Shown: positions 1 to 9,651, counted from the first letter of the stretch. The stretch is DNA of 64,000 bases from Psychrosphaera aestuarii (GCF_017948405.1 NZ_CP072844.1:1364001-1428000); one strand, 5' to 3'. Numbers and translations: made by a program. The notes: a model not told the origin generated them from the letters alone.

Positions 1-748
1 GAATGTATTTGTAAGTCTCATTGATTGCGTCGATACCAACAATTTCGTATTGAATGCCGTCTTTTAAGCCTAACTCAAACTCTTCTTCTAAGCCCGTCAA
101 ATAAATGGCAATTTTCTGCCCGACAGAAGTTTCCTTTATTTTTGGAATTTTTATTTTTATACCACCAACTGATAAGTCGCTACTTTGCGCCTTTAAAGTA
201 TCACCAAGCCCAAATTGAAGCTCCACTGAAATACTAAAGTTCATGCGTTCTTCGGCACGAATTCCATAGTTTGTAAATTCGAGTGTTTTACCAATGTACT
301 CGATAGGTGACTTAGGTGATTTGGTGATTGTAGCTGATGAAGAGCCTGATTTAGGGGTTCCATTAACTTGTTCGATACGTTCTGTTTGTTCTTTTTTATG
401 GAGTACCCTGTGGTTATTTTCCGCATTCATAACAGCTTCATAACAGCCTACGGTGTATTGACCGAATTTTTCAACTTGTTGCTCAAAAATTTGCTTCGCG
501 ACCTCATCAAGGTAGTGAGTCTTGTCTTGATACTCAAACTTGCTTGGTTCACCAACGACATGCCCACGTAAATCAATTAATCGACTTGTAGGCTGAGCCA
601 AGCGTTTTAATTCCATTTTAATAAGAAATTGTTTTGCTTTAGGAACGTCAATAGTCTTTGACTTAAACTCTTTGTCAAAGTTAGGTTGGTTGATAACTGA
701 TTTTAGATCTTCAATTAAGTCATTGAATTCTTGAAGTTCAGAGGTCAT
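1..748 (-). CDS. PilZ-domain protein, C-terminus beyond window edge
   Basis: The frame is open from an ATG at 748 leftward to the window edge, so about 249 N-terminal residues are visible. Residues 1-150 form a helical, charged region I do not recognise. A PilZ domain follows, with both c-di-GMP binding motifs intact: RAEER at 164-168 (RxxxR) and DLSVGG at 191-196 (D/NxSxxG). PilZ domains bind cyclic-di-GMP and often control motility or surface attachment. The protein must be longer than the usual 100-120 residue single-domain PilZ, so more domains probably lie outside the window. It is divergent from radA with about 120 bp between the starts. The PilZ call is solid; the cellular role is unknown. 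Confidence 0.8.
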   Translation of the reverse strand, partial: MTSELQEFNDLIEDLKSVINQPNFDKEFKSKTIDVPKAKQFLIKMELKRLAQPTSRLIDLRGHVVGEPSKFEYQDKTHYLDEVAKQIFEQQVEKFGQYTVGCYEAVMNAENNHRVLHKKEQTERIEQVNGTPKSGSSSATITKSPKSPIEYIGKTLEFTNYGIRAEERMNFSISVELQFGLGDTLKAQSSDLSVGGIKIKIPKIKETSVGQKIAIYLTGLEEEFELGLKDGIQYEIVGIDAINETYKYI

Positions 749-782
749 TGACGGGCTTTATTCCTTTTTATTGAATTAGTAC

Positions 783-811
783 TTATCAGCACTAGACAGC
801 TAGACTATAAT
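783..811 (+). promoter_or_regulatory. Candidate sigma-70 promoter for radA
   Basis: A -35-like TTATCA at 783-788 and a perfect TATAAT at 806-811 are separated by 17 bases. The radA start lies 61 bases downstream. Pattern match only. Confidence 0.4.
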
Positions 812-871
812 TTGTCATTTTTAACAGTAATAAGCAACTTACGTGCCACGCAATTATAGTAGGAAGGTGAC

Positions 872-2236
872 ATGGCGAAAAGTAAAACAGCATATGTTTG
901 TAGCGATTGTGGTGCCGAGTTTGCTCGTTGGCAAGGGCAATGTGGTGAGTGCCGGGAATGGAATACTATATCTGAAATAAAGTTGGCTCCTAAGTCAACA
1001 AAAAGTGCTTCAAGATATGAGGGTTATGCAGGTAAAGTTGAAACAAAAGTCCAGACATTAGATAAGATTAACCTTCAAGAATTGCCTCGGTTCAGTACTG
1101 GTTACAAAGAGTTTGATCGTGTGCTTGGTGGCGGTGTAGTACCCGGCTCTGCAATATTAATTGGTGGTAGCCCCGGGGCTGGTAAAAGTACCTTGTTATT
1201 GCAAACTATGTGTCATTTGTCTGAGCAAATGTCTGCGCTTTACGTGACTGGTGAAGAAAGCTTACAACAGGTTGCAATGCGAGCCCACCGTTTAGGTTTA
1301 CCAACAGATAAATTAAATGTACTGGCAGAAACGAGTGTTGAGTCTATTTGTACTCATGCAGAAAACCTTAAACCGCAAATTATCGTGGTAGACTCCATTC
1401 AAGTGATGCATGTTCAAGATATCAGCTCGGCGCCTGGTAGCGTGTCTCAAGTACGAGAAGGGGCCGCGTTTTTAACTCGATTTGCCAAACAAAATAACAT
1501 TGCTGTTTTTATGGTTGGTCACGTAACAAAAGATGGCACTTTAGCCGGGCCTAAAGTATTAGAGCATTGTATTGACGCAAGCGTTATGGTCGACGGTGAT
1601 GCAGATGGTCGGTATCGAACGATGCGAGGCCATAAAAACCGTTTTGGGGCGGTTAATGAGCTTGGTGTTTTTGCCATGACGGATAAAGGCCTTAAAGAAG
1701 TGAGTAATCCATCTGCGATATTTCTCAATAGAGCGGATGGTGACTCCTCAGGCAGTTCGGTAATGGTTCTTTGGGAAGGCACTAGACCCTTACTGGTGGA
1801 GATCCAGGCTTTGGTTGATAGCTCTCAACTAGGTAACCCGCGAAGAATTGCCGTTGGTCTAGAGCAGAATCGTCTTGCCATGTTGCTAGCCGTGTTACAC
1901 CGTCATGGTGGCTTAATGCTAGGTGATCAGGATGTTTTTGTTAATGTGGTTGGTGGCGTAAAAGTTACTGAGACTGGGGCAGATTTAGCCTTACTTCTGG
2001 CGATGGTATCAAGTTTTCGAGACCAACCATTAGAACGGGATTTAGTGGTATTTGGTGAAGTTGGTTTAGCGGGAGAGATACGTCCTGTACCAAGCGGCCA
2101 AGAAAGGCTAAAAGAAGCCGCGAAGCATGGCTTTAAAAAAGCAATCGTCCCTAAAGCTAATATGCCAAAAGAGCCGATTCAGGGAATGAAGGTTATTGGG
2201 ATCTCACGCCTAAGTGAAGCGCTCGAACATCTGTGA
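872..2236 (+). CDS. radA: DNA repair protein RadA
   Basis: RadA is a RecA-like DnaB-type ATPase that helps process recombination intermediates, driving branch migration and D-loop unwinding with RecA. The 454-residue length is typical. An N-terminal zinc finger uses C10, C13, C24 and C27. Walker A (GGSPGAGKS) is at 98-106, and the RadA-specific KNRFG motif is at 255-259. The C-terminal third is the Lon-protease-like domain. The ATG at 872 is preceded by a strong AGGAAGG ribosome site. It is transcribed alone, divergent from the large PilZ gene and convergent with the small one 17 bp downstream. In E. coli radA follows serB, which is not seen here. Confidence 0.97.
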   Translation: MAKSKTAYVCSDCGAEFARWQGQCGECREWNTISEIKLAPKSTKSASRYEGYAGKVETKVQTLDKINLQELPRFSTGYKEFDRVLGGGVVPGSAILIGGSPGAGKSTLLLQTMCHLSEQMSALYVTGEESLQQVAMRAHRLGLPTDKLNVLAETSVESICTHAENLKPQIIVVDSIQVMHVQDISSAPGSVSQVREGAAFLTRFAKQNNIAVFMVGHVTKDGTLAGPKVLEHCIDASVMVDGDADGRYRTMRGHKNRFGAVNELGVFAMTDKGLKEVSNPSAIFLNRADGDSSGSSVMVLWEGTRPLLVEIQALVDSSQLGNPRRIAVGLEQNRLAMLLAVLHRHGGLMLGDQDVFVNVVGGVKVTETGADLALLLAMVSSFRDQPLERDLVVFGEVGLAGEIRPVPSGQERLKEAAKHGFKKAIVPKANMPKEPIQGMKVIGISRLSEALEHL

Positions 2237-2253
2237 TAATAAACCGAGTGTCA

Positions 2254-2616
2254 TTAGTCAGCGTCGGTGAGGTGCTCTAATTGACGCTCTAACAAGTCTG
2301 AGTCACCTACATTTAATTCGAGTAATCTACGTAGGTGAGTCATACTTTCTATATCAATTTTTGTCCACGATAAGCCAACGCTTTGTGGTTCGCAATGAGC
2401 AATAAAACCTTCCATATCAATATGTATTTCAGACCCTTCTAGCAAAAACGATAATGTTGCCTCTTTGCCGCGGTTATCCCCTAAAGAGTCAGGAGTCGAA
2501 ATTAACGCGCCTTTTAAAGACAAGTCGATAATACTGGTATCAAATACTTTGTGATCGACCTTAAGTACTGCAGGTGTCGAGAAGAGGACACGAGTATAAT
2601 GTCGTTTGTTTTCCAT
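2254..2616 (-). CDS. Small single-domain PilZ protein
   Basis: This 120-residue protein is essentially one PilZ domain. R5 and R9 (RHYTR) form the RxxxR motif, and D31, S33 and G36 (DLSLKG) form the second c-di-GMP binding motif, so binding is expected. The C-terminal 30 residues look like an amphipathic helix rich in Leu and Asp. Single-domain PilZ proteins usually act as c-di-GMP adaptors by binding partners; nothing here names the partner. It converges with radA and lies on the same strand as ettA, whose terminator separates them. It resembles the short PilZ family common in Shewanella and Vibrio. Family confident, role unknown. Confidence 0.85.
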   Translation of the reverse strand: MENKRHYTRVLFSTPAVLKVDHKVFDTSIIDLSLKGALISTPDSLGDNRGKEATLSFLLEGSEIHIDMEGFIAHCEPQSVGLSWTKIDIESMTHLRRLLELNVGDSDLLERQLEHLTDAD

Positions 2617-2696
2617 TGACCATCCTTTCGCATTTCTATTGTAATAGTAATAGCATGTAAGTGGATGATTAAAAAGTAACGAGGGTAAAAAAAATA

Positions 2697-2727
2697 CAAA
2701 AAAAACGTCACACCAAGGTGACGTTTC
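2697..2727 (-). terminator. Rho-independent terminator after ettA
   Basis: Read on the minus strand, a 9-bp stem (AAACGTCAC with GTGACGTTT) is followed by a run of eight T. It starts about 18 bases after the ettA stop codon. Confidence 0.85.
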
Positions 2728-2744
2728 TCATAAATATTAGATAG

Positions 2745-4418
2745 TTACTTTAATCTTTTGTACTTAATTCTATGTGGCTCAGCGGCGGCTGCACCATAGG
2801 TTTTTTTCAGCCACTCTTCATACTCAGTGTAGTTACCCTCAAAAAACTCAATATGGCCTTCATCGCGGTAATCCAGAATATGCGTAGCGATACGGTCTAG
2901 GAACCAACGGTCATGAGATATCACCATTGCGCTGCCAGGAAACTCCAATATTGCGTTTTCTAGTGCTCGTAGCGTTTCGACATCAAGGTCATTGGTTGGC
3001 TCATCGAGAAGTAAAACATTACCACCCGCTTTAACAAGTTTGGCTAAGTGAACTCTGTTTCGCTCACCACCAGATAAATCGCCAATACGTTTTTGTTGGT
3101 CAGAACCTTTAAAGTTAAAACGACTAACATAAGCACGTGAAGGCACTTCGAAGTTGCCAACTTGAATGATATCGCTTCCTTCTGATATCTCTTCATAAAC
3201 CGTCTTAGAATCATCCATGTTGTCACGGAACTGGTCAACAGACGATAGTTTGACAGTTTCACCAACCACAATGTTTCCTGAGTCAGCTTGTTCAGCACCA
3301 CTTAATAGCTTAAACAAAGTGGACTTACCTGCACCGTTAGGACCGATAATACCAACAATACCACCTTTTGGAATTGTGAAGCTTAAATCATCGATGAGAA
3401 CTCGATCTGAAAAACTCTTACGAAGATGCTCAACTTCAATAACTTTGTCGCCTAATCTAGGACCCGGCGGAATATATAGCTCATTGGTTTCATTTCGTTT
3501 TTGATAATCGTTTTGTTGCATTTCTTCAAAACGAGCTAAACGAGCTTTTGATTTAGATTGGCGGGCTTTAGGATTAGAGCGAACCCATTCCAACTCTTGC
3601 TGTATCGACTTTTGACGTGACTTTTCAGTGCGTTGCTCTTGCGCTAAACGCTGATCCTTTTGCTCAAGCCAGCTTGAATAATTGCCTTCCCAAGGAATGC
3701 CTTCACCACGGTCTAGTTCTAATATCCAGCCGGCTACGTTATCAAGGAAATATCTATCGTGCGTAATAGCAACAACCGTCCCTTCGTATTCATGTAAAAA
3801 GCGCTCTAACCATGCAACCGACTCTGCATCTAAGTGGTTAGTTGGCTCATCTAAAAGTAACATGTCAGGCTTATCTAGCAAGAGTCGACAGATAGCAACT
3901 CGGCGACGTTCACCGCCTGAAAGGTGTTCAATTGTAGCGTCCCAAGGCGGTAATCTAAGAGCGTCAGCTGCGACTTCAAGTTGGTGCTCTAAGTTGTGAC
4001 CGTCTTTAGCTTGAATAACGGCTTCTAGTTCACCTTGTTCTTTTGCTAATGCGTCAAAGTCTGCATCTTCTTGGGCGTACTCTGCATATACTTCATCAAG
4101 ACGCGTCAACGCATTCTTCACGTCAGCAACAGCTTCTTCAACTATTTCTCGTACTGTTTTAGATTCGTCTAAAACCGGCTCTTGAGGAAGGTAACCGATA
4201 TTGATGCCAGGCATAGGTCTAGCTTCACCTTCAATTTCAGTATCGAGTCCTGCCATTATTCTTAGCAGGGTAGACTTACCTGCACCATTTAAACCTAGAA
4301 CGCCAATTTTTGCGCCTGGAAAAAAGCTTAATGAGATGTCTTTTAATATTGTTCTTTTTGGTGGAACCACTTTACTTACGCGGTTCATTGAGAAAATGAA
4401 TTTATCAGGTAAAGCCAT
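2745..4418 (-). CDS. ettA: Energy-dependent translational throttle protein EttA (ABC-F)
   Basis: EttA is a cytosolic ABC-F ATPase that binds the ribosomal E site and gates entry into elongation according to ATP/ADP ratio. The 557-residue length matches E. coli EttA (555). It has two ABC domains and no membrane segments. The first Walker A (GLNGAGKST) is at 42-50, and the second (GPNGAGKST) is near residue 360. Both signature motifs (LSGGERRR and LSGGERNR) are present, as are two LLLDEPTN Walker B/D-loop stretches. The basic linker near residues 270-300 fits the P-site-tRNA interaction motif. The gene is monocistronic, with its own terminator. Confidence 0.95.
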   Translation of the reverse strand: MALPDKFIFSMNRVSKVVPPKRTILKDISLSFFPGAKIGVLGLNGAGKSTLLRIMAGLDTEIEGEARPMPGINIGYLPQEPVLDESKTVREIVEEAVADVKNALTRLDEVYAEYAQEDADFDALAKEQGELEAVIQAKDGHNLEHQLEVAADALRLPPWDATIEHLSGGERRRVAICRLLLDKPDMLLLDEPTNHLDAESVAWLERFLHEYEGTVVAITHDRYFLDNVAGWILELDRGEGIPWEGNYSSWLEQKDQRLAQEQRTEKSRQKSIQQELEWVRSNPKARQSKSKARLARFEEMQQNDYQKRNETNELYIPPGPRLGDKVIEVEHLRKSFSDRVLIDDLSFTIPKGGIVGIIGPNGAGKSTLFKLLSGAEQADSGNIVVGETVKLSSVDQFRDNMDDSKTVYEEISEGSDIIQVGNFEVPSRAYVSRFNFKGSDQQKRIGDLSGGERNRVHLAKLVKAGGNVLLLDEPTNDLDVETLRALENAILEFPGSAMVISHDRWFLDRIATHILDYRDEGHIEFFEGNYTEYEEWLKKTYGAAAAEPHRIKYKRLK

Positions 4419-4453
4419 TTGATTTCTTTCTTTTTTGAACTAATTGGTGAGAT

Positions 4454-4483
4454 ATTTTAGGACATAGCTAACGGTTATAGCAA
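4454..4483 (-). promoter_or_regulatory. Candidate promoter for ettA
   Basis: On the minus strand TTGCTA (4483-4478) and TAAAAT (4459-4454) are separated by 18 bases, about 35 bases upstream of the ettA ATG. Pattern match only. Confidence 0.35.
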
Positions 4484-4640
4484 ATTACTTTTGGGGTTAA
4501 CGGAAGTGACATTAACGAGCGCGAACAAAATGTACCTATTTTAATGCTAACCAGATAAATTCAAGACGATTTTTTGCGCAATCTGAGTTTATGAATTAGG
4601 CTTTTTATATCTGGTCTAACTTGATGGAGCTCCTTTAAAA

Positions 4641-5747
4641 ATGGCAGACAAGAAAAAGATACTGGTTGCGGATGATGATCAAGGAATTAACCTATTATTG
4701 GTTAACTCACTTTCTCAAAAGTTTGACGTTCATTCGGCATTTTCGGGTGCTGGTGCCTTGTCTGAATGTGCAATTCACAAGTTTGATTTAGTGCTATTAG
4801 ATGTCAATCTCGGCGACATCAACGGTAAAGAAGTGTGTAAGACATTAAAAAATAATGAAGCTGAAAAACCTCCATTAGTCATTTTTATATCAGGCGATCA
4901 AGATCAAGAAAATATTATCAGTTGTTTTGAAAATGGCGCGGATGACTTTATTGCAAAACCTTTCTCGCCATTGCAAGTGTTAACAAAAGTTGAGGCGTTA
5001 CTAAAATATGACGTCATGATTGAAAGTCTGCAATCTCAGAGTCAAGAGTTAACCAGCCTAGTTACGACGACCATGTCGCAAGCTTCTAGCTATGGCTCGT
5101 CATTACAGATGGTAAAACAACTTAATCACGCCAACTCTGAGAATGAAATTGCCCAAACGGTATTTAGTTTCCTTGCATCGCAAGGTTTGCATGCCGCGAT
5201 TTATTTAGTAAATGACAAAAATACGAGCTGTTTTGATCAAACCTCAACCGTGTGTTCACCTATTGTGAAAGAGGTATTCGAGCTTACTCACAATAAACAA
5301 CGAATTAAGAACTTAGGTAATCGCCTAATGGTCTCAGATACCCATTGCTCTATATTAGTTTTAGATCCGCCTAAGTCTGACGAAGAAGCATATGGTATTT
5401 TTATTGATATCATTACTGTTGTCATCGAGGCTGTTGAGGCTAGGTTTATCGGCTTTTTAAGAGAGCAGGAACTGAAGTCGTTGAACAAGGAATTATCGTT
5501 AGTAATAAGTCAAATAAACACAGATGTTGAGCAAGTAAGGCAAGATAAGCAGCAGTTAATGGACGATATCATAATGCAGATTGGCTTGAGTTTTCATAAG
5601 CTCGATTTGACCATCGAACAGGAAGAATATTTTACAAAACTGATGGAGCAAACGTTACTGTCTCATGATGAAAACAACAATGTTTTGATGACACTTCAAG
5701 GCCGACTGCAAACGCTCGTTAACGAAATGAAAACGCTACTGAGTTAG
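4641..5747 (+). CDS. Orphan response regulator: REC domain plus unrecognised C-terminal module
   Basis: Residues 1-120 are a complete receiver domain: acidic pocket D11-D13, phospho-acceptor D54 (LLLDVNLGD), the switch Ser in FISGD and K106 (AKPFSP). The remaining 250 residues contain no helix-turn-helix, GGDEF, EAL or HD-GYP. Residues about 150-290 have an alternating strand/helix pattern suggestive of a GAF-like fold. About 300-368 is a predicted coiled-coil or helical bundle. No histidine kinase is adjacent. It could signal by protein-protein contact, or the C-terminus could be a degenerate phosphotransfer or output module. It sits alone between ettA (divergent) and glyA. The receiver call is certain, the output is not. 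Confidence 0.8.
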   Translation: MADKKKILVADDDQGINLLLVNSLSQKFDVHSAFSGAGALSECAIHKFDLVLLDVNLGDINGKEVCKTLKNNEAEKPPLVIFISGDQDQENIISCFENGADDFIAKPFSPLQVLTKVEALLKYDVMIESLQSQSQELTSLVTTTMSQASSYGSSLQMVKQLNHANSENEIAQTVFSFLASQGLHAAIYLVNDKNTSCFDQTSTVCSPIVKEVFELTHNKQRIKNLGNRLMVSDTHCSILVLDPPKSDEEAYGIFIDIITVVIEAVEARFIGFLREQELKSLNKELSLVISQINTDVEQVRQDKQQLMDDIIMQIGLSFHKLDLTIEQEEYFTKLMEQTLLSHDENNNVLMTLQGRLQTLVNEMKTLLS

Positions 5748-5843
5748 CATAGTCCTGCGTTTTAAATAACAAGTTCATAAAAGTAATCGATTTAAGTTAA
5801 AAAATCTCATTGTTAACATATAGGCTTTTGATAAAGAAGTGCG

Positions 5844-5849
5844 TATTAT
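5844..5849 (+). promoter_or_regulatory. Possible -10 element of the glyA promoter
   Basis: TATTAT at 5844-5849 lies 45 bases before the glyA ATG and is followed by a GC-rich stretch. The matching -35 (TAGGCT, 17 bases upstream) is poor. No glycine riboswitch or PurR-like palindrome is recognisable here. Confidence 0.25.
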
Positions 5850-5894
5850 AAGCGCCTCATTTGTTTGTTATATAACCAGTACCGAGGTGTAATA

Positions 5895-7151
5895 ATGTTA
5901 ACTCGTGATATGAACATCGCAGATTTCGACCCAGAACTATGGGAATCAATGCAACAAGAAACTCAACGTCAAGAACATCATATTGAGTTGATTGCTTCTG
6001 AAAACTACACAAGTCCACGCGTTATGCAGGCTCAAGGCTCTCAATTAACAAACAAATACGCCGAAGGTTACCCTGGTAAGCGCTATTATGGTGGTTGTGA
6101 GTATGTTGATGTAACTGAACAACTAGCAATTGACAGAGCTAACCAGCTTTTTGGTTCTACCTATGCAAATGTTCAACCGCACTCAGGCTCTCAAGCAAAC
6201 TCGGCGGTTTTTCAAGCTTTATTAAATCCGGGCGATACTTATTTAGGTATGAGTCTCGCGCATGGTGGCCATTTAACACACGGTTCACATGTTAACTTTT
6301 CTGGTAAAACGTATAACGCGATTCCATACGGTCTTGATGAAGAAACTGGCGAAATAGATTACAAACAAGTTGAGCAACTTGCCGATGAACACCAGCCAAA
6401 AATGATCATCGCAGGATTTTCAGCTTACTCAGGCATCGTAGATTGGGCACGTTTTCGTGAGATTGCTGATAAAGTAGGTGCATATTTATTCGTCGACATG
6501 GCACATGTAGCTGGCTTAGTGGCTGCTGGTGTTTATCCGAATCCGGTCCCTCATGCACATGTTGTTTCTACAACTACTCATAAGACCTTAGCGGGCCCGC
6601 GTGGAGGTTTAATCATCTCGGGTGCGAACGATGAAGATCTGTATAAAAAATTAAATAGTGCGGTTTTCCCAGGTGGACAAGGTGGACCTTTGTGTCACGT
6701 TATTGCGGCTAAAGCAGTAGCCTTTAAAGAGGCACTACAACCTGAATTTAAGGAATACCAAGCTCAAGTTTTATTAAATGCACAAAAAATGTGTTCAGTA
6801 ATGCAAGAGCGCGGTTACAACATTGTTTCAGGTGGCACTCAAAACCACTTGTTCTTAGTTGATTTAATCAATAAAGATATTACTGGCAAAGAAGCTGACG
6901 CTGCATTAAGTAAAGCGTTTATTACAGTAAACAAAAACTCTGTACCAAATGATCCTCGTTCTCCGTTTGTAACCTCAGGACTTCGCTTGGGCACACCAGC
7001 GGTTACTCGTCGTGGCATGAAAGAAGCGGAAATGGTAGAGCTTTCTAACCTGATTTGTGATGTGTTAGATGATATTAACAATGAAGCGAGCCTAGCTGCG
7101 GTGAAAGAGAAAGTTGTTGCGTTGTGCGCACGCTTTCCTGTTTACGCTTAG
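5895..7151 (+). CDS. glyA: Serine hydroxymethyltransferase
   Basis: This PLP enzyme interconverts serine and glycine while charging tetrahydrofolate with a one-carbon unit. It supplies purine, thymidylate and methionine synthesis. The 418 residues match E. coli GlyA (417). The PLP lysine lies in [14 protein letters not shown], and the N-terminus [16 protein letters not shown] parallels E. coli. An in-frame start 30 bases upstream is possible, but the ATG at 5895 has the GAGGTG ribosome site and the family-typical N-terminus. The gene is followed by its own terminator. Folate enzymes folD and folC are elsewhere in this window. Confidence 0.97.
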   Translation: MLTRDMNIADFDPELWESMQQETQRQEHHIELIASENYTSPRVMQAQGSQLTNKYAEGYPGKRYYGGCEYVDVTEQLAIDRANQLFGSTYANVQPHSGSQANSAVFQALLNPGDTYLGMSLAHGGHLTHGSHVNFSGKTYNAIPYGLDEETGEIDYKQVEQLADEHQPKMIIAGFSAYSGIVDWARFREIADKVGAYLFVDMAHVAGLVAAGVYPNPVPHAHVVSTTTHKTLAGPRGGLIISGANDEDLYKKLNSAVFPGGQGGPLCHVIAAKAVAFKEALQPEFKEYQAQVLLNAQKMCSVMQERGYNIVSGGTQNHLFLVDLINKDITGKEADAALSKAFITVNKNSVPNDPRSPFVTSGLRLGTPAVTRRGMKEAEMVELSNLICDVLDDINNEASLAAVKEKVVALCARFPVYA

Positions 7152-7185
7152 TCTATTTTTTACAGCAAAAGCTGTGTTAATATTT

Positions 7186-7210
7186 AAAGCCGTGGAAACA
7201 CGGCTTTTTT
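7186..7210 (+). terminator. Rho-independent terminator after glyA
   Basis: Stem AAGCCGTG/CACGGCTT with a GAAA tetraloop and six T, about 35 bases after the glyA stop. It separates glyA from nrdR 22 bases downstream. Confidence 0.9.
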
Positions 7211-7231
7211 ATTATTCCTAGGAAAACACAT

Positions 7232-7732
7232 ATGCATTGTCCATTTTGCACGGCAACGGAAACCAAAGTAATTGACTCGCGTCTTGTTGGCGGTGGCTCG
7301 CAAGTGCGCAGGCGCCGTGCATGCAATGAATGCAATGAAAGGTTTACCACTTTTGAAGGTGCCGAGTTGGTCATGCCGAAAGTGGTAAAACGAGATAGTA
7401 AACGTGAGCCATTTAATGAAGAAAAGATGAGTGCTGGCATTCTACGCGCTATTGAGAAAAGACCCGTTTGTACTGAACAAGTTGATCAACTTATCCTTTC
7501 AATCAAAAAAGAAATCAGGAATACCGGAGAGCGTGAGATCTCCTCAGAGTTCATTGGTAGTCTTATTATGGATGGACTCGTTCAGCTAGATAAGGTTGCA
7601 TACGTCAGATTCGCCTCAGTCTATCGTTCCTTTGAAGATATCAAAGAGTTTGGTGAAGAAATTGCTAAAATAGGTCAGCAAGTAGACTCAGCTAAAGAAC
7701 TAAAAAGCCGCCAATCGAAACTATTTGAATAA
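7232..7732 (+). CDS. nrdR: Transcriptional repressor NrdR
   Basis: NrdR senses ATP/dATP and represses ribonucleotide reductase genes. A zinc ribbon with C3, C6, C31 and C34 (MHCPFC...CNEC) is followed by an ATP-cone domain from about residue 49. At 166 residues it is slightly longer than E. coli NrdR (149), with an extra basic C-terminal tail ending in [12 protein letters not shown]. The gene begins the riboflavin cluster, ribD starting 8 bases after its stop, as in E. coli and Vibrio. No ribonucleotide reductase gene is in this window, so its targets are elsewhere. Confidence 0.96.
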   Translation: MHCPFCTATETKVIDSRLVGGGSQVRRRRACNECNERFTTFEGAELVMPKVVKRDSKREPFNEEKMSAGILRAIEKRPVCTEQVDQLILSIKKEIRNTGEREISSEFIGSLIMDGLVQLDKVAYVRFASVYRSFEDIKEFGEEIAKIGQQVDSAKELKSRQSKLFE

Positions 7733-7740
7733 GACAAATA

Positions 7741-8940
7741 ATGCCTGAAAAAAGTCCAAGTAAGCACTACACTCTTCAAGAACATGAGTTCATGGCCCAT
7801 GCTATTCAGCTTGCAAAAAAAGGGACATATACCACATCACCAAACCCAAACGTAGGTTGTGTTATTGTTAAGAATAACAAGATAATCTCGCAAGGGTGGC
7901 ACAAAAAAGCGGGTAGTGGTCACGCCGAAGTCAATGCGCTGGCCGATGTATCCGTGGAGGACTCTTTAGGTGCTACGGCCTATGTAACATTAGAGCCGTG
8001 TAGTCATTATGGCCGAACCCCACCTTGTGCACTTCGGTTGATTGAGGCTAAAGTGGCAACCGTGTTTGTCGCTATGCTTGATCCGAACCCGCAAGTTGCA
8101 GGTAATGGTATCGCAATACTTAAAGGAGCTGGTATCGAAGTGCATGTCGGTTTGTTAGAGGCCGATGCTCGAGCTTTAAATTACGGTTTTTTTAGTCGTA
8201 TGGAAAAAAACAAGCCTTTTGTCCGGGTAAAACTAGCAAGTTCATTGGATGGAAAAACAGCCCTTAGCAACGGCGAAAGTAAATGGATAACAGGTCCCTC
8301 TGCGCGGGCAGATGTGCAAAAATATCGAGCAGCGAGTTGCGCTATTCTAACAACAGCACAAACGGTTTTAGTTGATAATGCAAGGCTAAACGTTCGTGAA
8401 GAACAACTCGAGTTTATGTACCCTTACAATGGTGTTGTTACTCAAATTCGTCAGCCAATTAAGGTTATTTTAGACGGACACAATAGAATTAAACGCTCGA
8501 CAATCGATGAGCTTGATTTGTTTAATATTGACTTGGACTCAAATAGCGCAGATACCCCAGGTATTGTGATTATAAAATCAAATACTGGTTTGTCAGAGTT
8601 CCAAAAAGAGTTTAAAGACAGAGGCGATATCCGCATTATAGGTGCGAACTATGACCAACAAAGTGGTTTTGATATAGCGCAAGTGTTAGCTATTTGTAGT
8701 AGTTTGCAAATCAATAACCTATGGGTGGAAGCAGGAGGTAAGCTTGCTGGTTCTTTTATCGTTAGTAACCTATTTGATGAGCTTATTGTCTATGTCGCAC
8801 CAAAACTGATGGGTATAGGCGGAATGGATTTAGTTCCTTTTGGTCCACTTGAAAATATGTCTCAAACAAAATCACTCAATTTACTAGACTGTAGAGTTGT
8901 AGGCGAAGATATTCGTTTAACATACTCACCAAAAGTTTAA
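7741..8940 (+). CDS. ribD: Bifunctional riboflavin deaminase/reductase RibD
   Basis: RibD performs the second and third steps of riboflavin synthesis: deamination, then NADPH-dependent side-chain reduction, of the pyrimidine made from GTP. The deaminase domain (about 1-150) carries the zinc site: H61 with catalytic E63 in HAEVNAL, plus C87 and C96 in the PCSHYGRTPPC loop. The reductase domain follows from about 155 (VRVKLASSLDGKTAL) to the C-terminus. At 399 residues it is about 30 longer than E. coli RibD, the extra length lying in a low-complexity reductase segment near residues 240-300. It sits between nrdR and ribE in an apparent operon. Confidence 0.96.
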   Translation: MPEKSPSKHYTLQEHEFMAHAIQLAKKGTYTTSPNPNVGCVIVKNNKIISQGWHKKAGSGHAEVNALADVSVEDSLGATAYVTLEPCSHYGRTPPCALRLIEAKVATVFVAMLDPNPQVAGNGIAILKGAGIEVHVGLLEADARALNYGFFSRMEKNKPFVRVKLASSLDGKTALSNGESKWITGPSARADVQKYRAASCAILTTAQTVLVDNARLNVREEQLEFMYPYNGVVTQIRQPIKVILDGHNRIKRSTIDELDLFNIDLDSNSADTPGIVIIKSNTGLSEFQKEFKDRGDIRIIGANYDQQSGFDIAQVLAICSSLQINNLWVEAGGKLAGSFIVSNLFDELIVYVAPKLMGIGGMDLVPFGPLENMSQTKSLNLLDCRVVGEDIRLTYSPKV

Positions 8941-8966
8941 CAACGCTAATAAGATATGGGAATACT

Positions 8967-9626
8967 GTGTTTACAGGAATAATTGAAACAACTGGCAAAA
9001 TCAAAAGCATCAATCGTCTTGGCGAAGACTTCCGAATAGAGGTCGAGTCATCAACCTTTGATTTTTCTGATGTGCATTTAGGCGACAGTATCGCTACAAA
9101 CGGCGTTTGTTTGACCGTTGTATCAAAAAGTGCGAACTCCTACCAAGCCGATGTATCGAATGAAACTATAAAGTACACGGGCTTTAAGCATTATCAAGCC
9201 GGACAAACTGTAAATTTAGAGAAGGCGATGTTACCAACAACTCGCTTTGGTGGCCACATGGTTAGTGGTCATGTCGATGCTGTATGTCACATAGCGTCTA
9301 TATATGACAATGGCAGAGCAAAAGATATTTGGATTAGCATACCTAGCCAACTTTCAAAATATGTCGTAAAAAAAGGCTCAATTACGGTTGATGGTATAAG
9401 CCTTACTGTAAATGATGTTACGGATGGTCAATGTAAGTTGACAATTGTCCCCCATACTTTTGCTGAAACTACGTTAGCGAATGCAGTGGTAGGTGATGCA
9501 GTAAATATTGAAATAGATATAATAGCAAGATACGTAGAACGACTGCTCGGACAGGCAGCTGGTGGAGAGTCTTCATCAGGTGTTGATATGTCTTTATTGG
9601 CGCGAGCAGGTTATCTGAAAAAATAA
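8967..9626 (+). CDS. ribE: Riboflavin synthase alpha subunit
   Basis: This enzyme dismutates two 6,7-dimethyl-8-ribityllumazines to riboflavin plus the pyrimidinedione. At 219 residues it shows the two tandem lumazine-binding barrels of the family, the first starting with the hallmark [10 protein letters not shown] and the second near residue 98 ([11 protein letters not shown]). A C-terminal trimerisation helix follows. Translation starts at a GTG at 8967, the only start that gives the conserved N-terminus. Called ribC in E. coli nomenclature. It lies 26 bases after ribD and 25 before ribBA. Confidence 0.95.
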   Translation: MFTGIIETTGKIKSINRLGEDFRIEVESSTFDFSDVHLGDSIATNGVCLTVVSKSANSYQADVSNETIKYTGFKHYQAGQTVNLEKAMLPTTRFGGHMVSGHVDAVCHIASIYDNGRAKDIWISIPSQLSKYVVKKGSITVDGISLTVNDVTDGQCKLTIVPHTFAETTLANAVVGDAVNIEIDIIARYVERLLGQAAGGESSSGVDMSLLARAGYLKK

Positions 9627-9651
9627 GCTTCACCCTAAATTGGTAGAAAAA

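Noticed and set aside
3682..3999. Plus-strand frames opposite ettA
   Set aside because: ettA is a certain minus-strand gene covering them; the frames lack ribosome sites and recognisable domains.
5748..5894. Glycine riboswitch upstream of glyA
   Set aside because: No tandem aptamer-like conserved cores or expression-platform hairpin could be found in the 147-bp gap.
9627..9651. FMN riboswitch before ribBA
   Set aside because: Only 25 bases separate ribE and ribBA, too short for the element, and none of its conserved stretches occur before nrdR or ribD.
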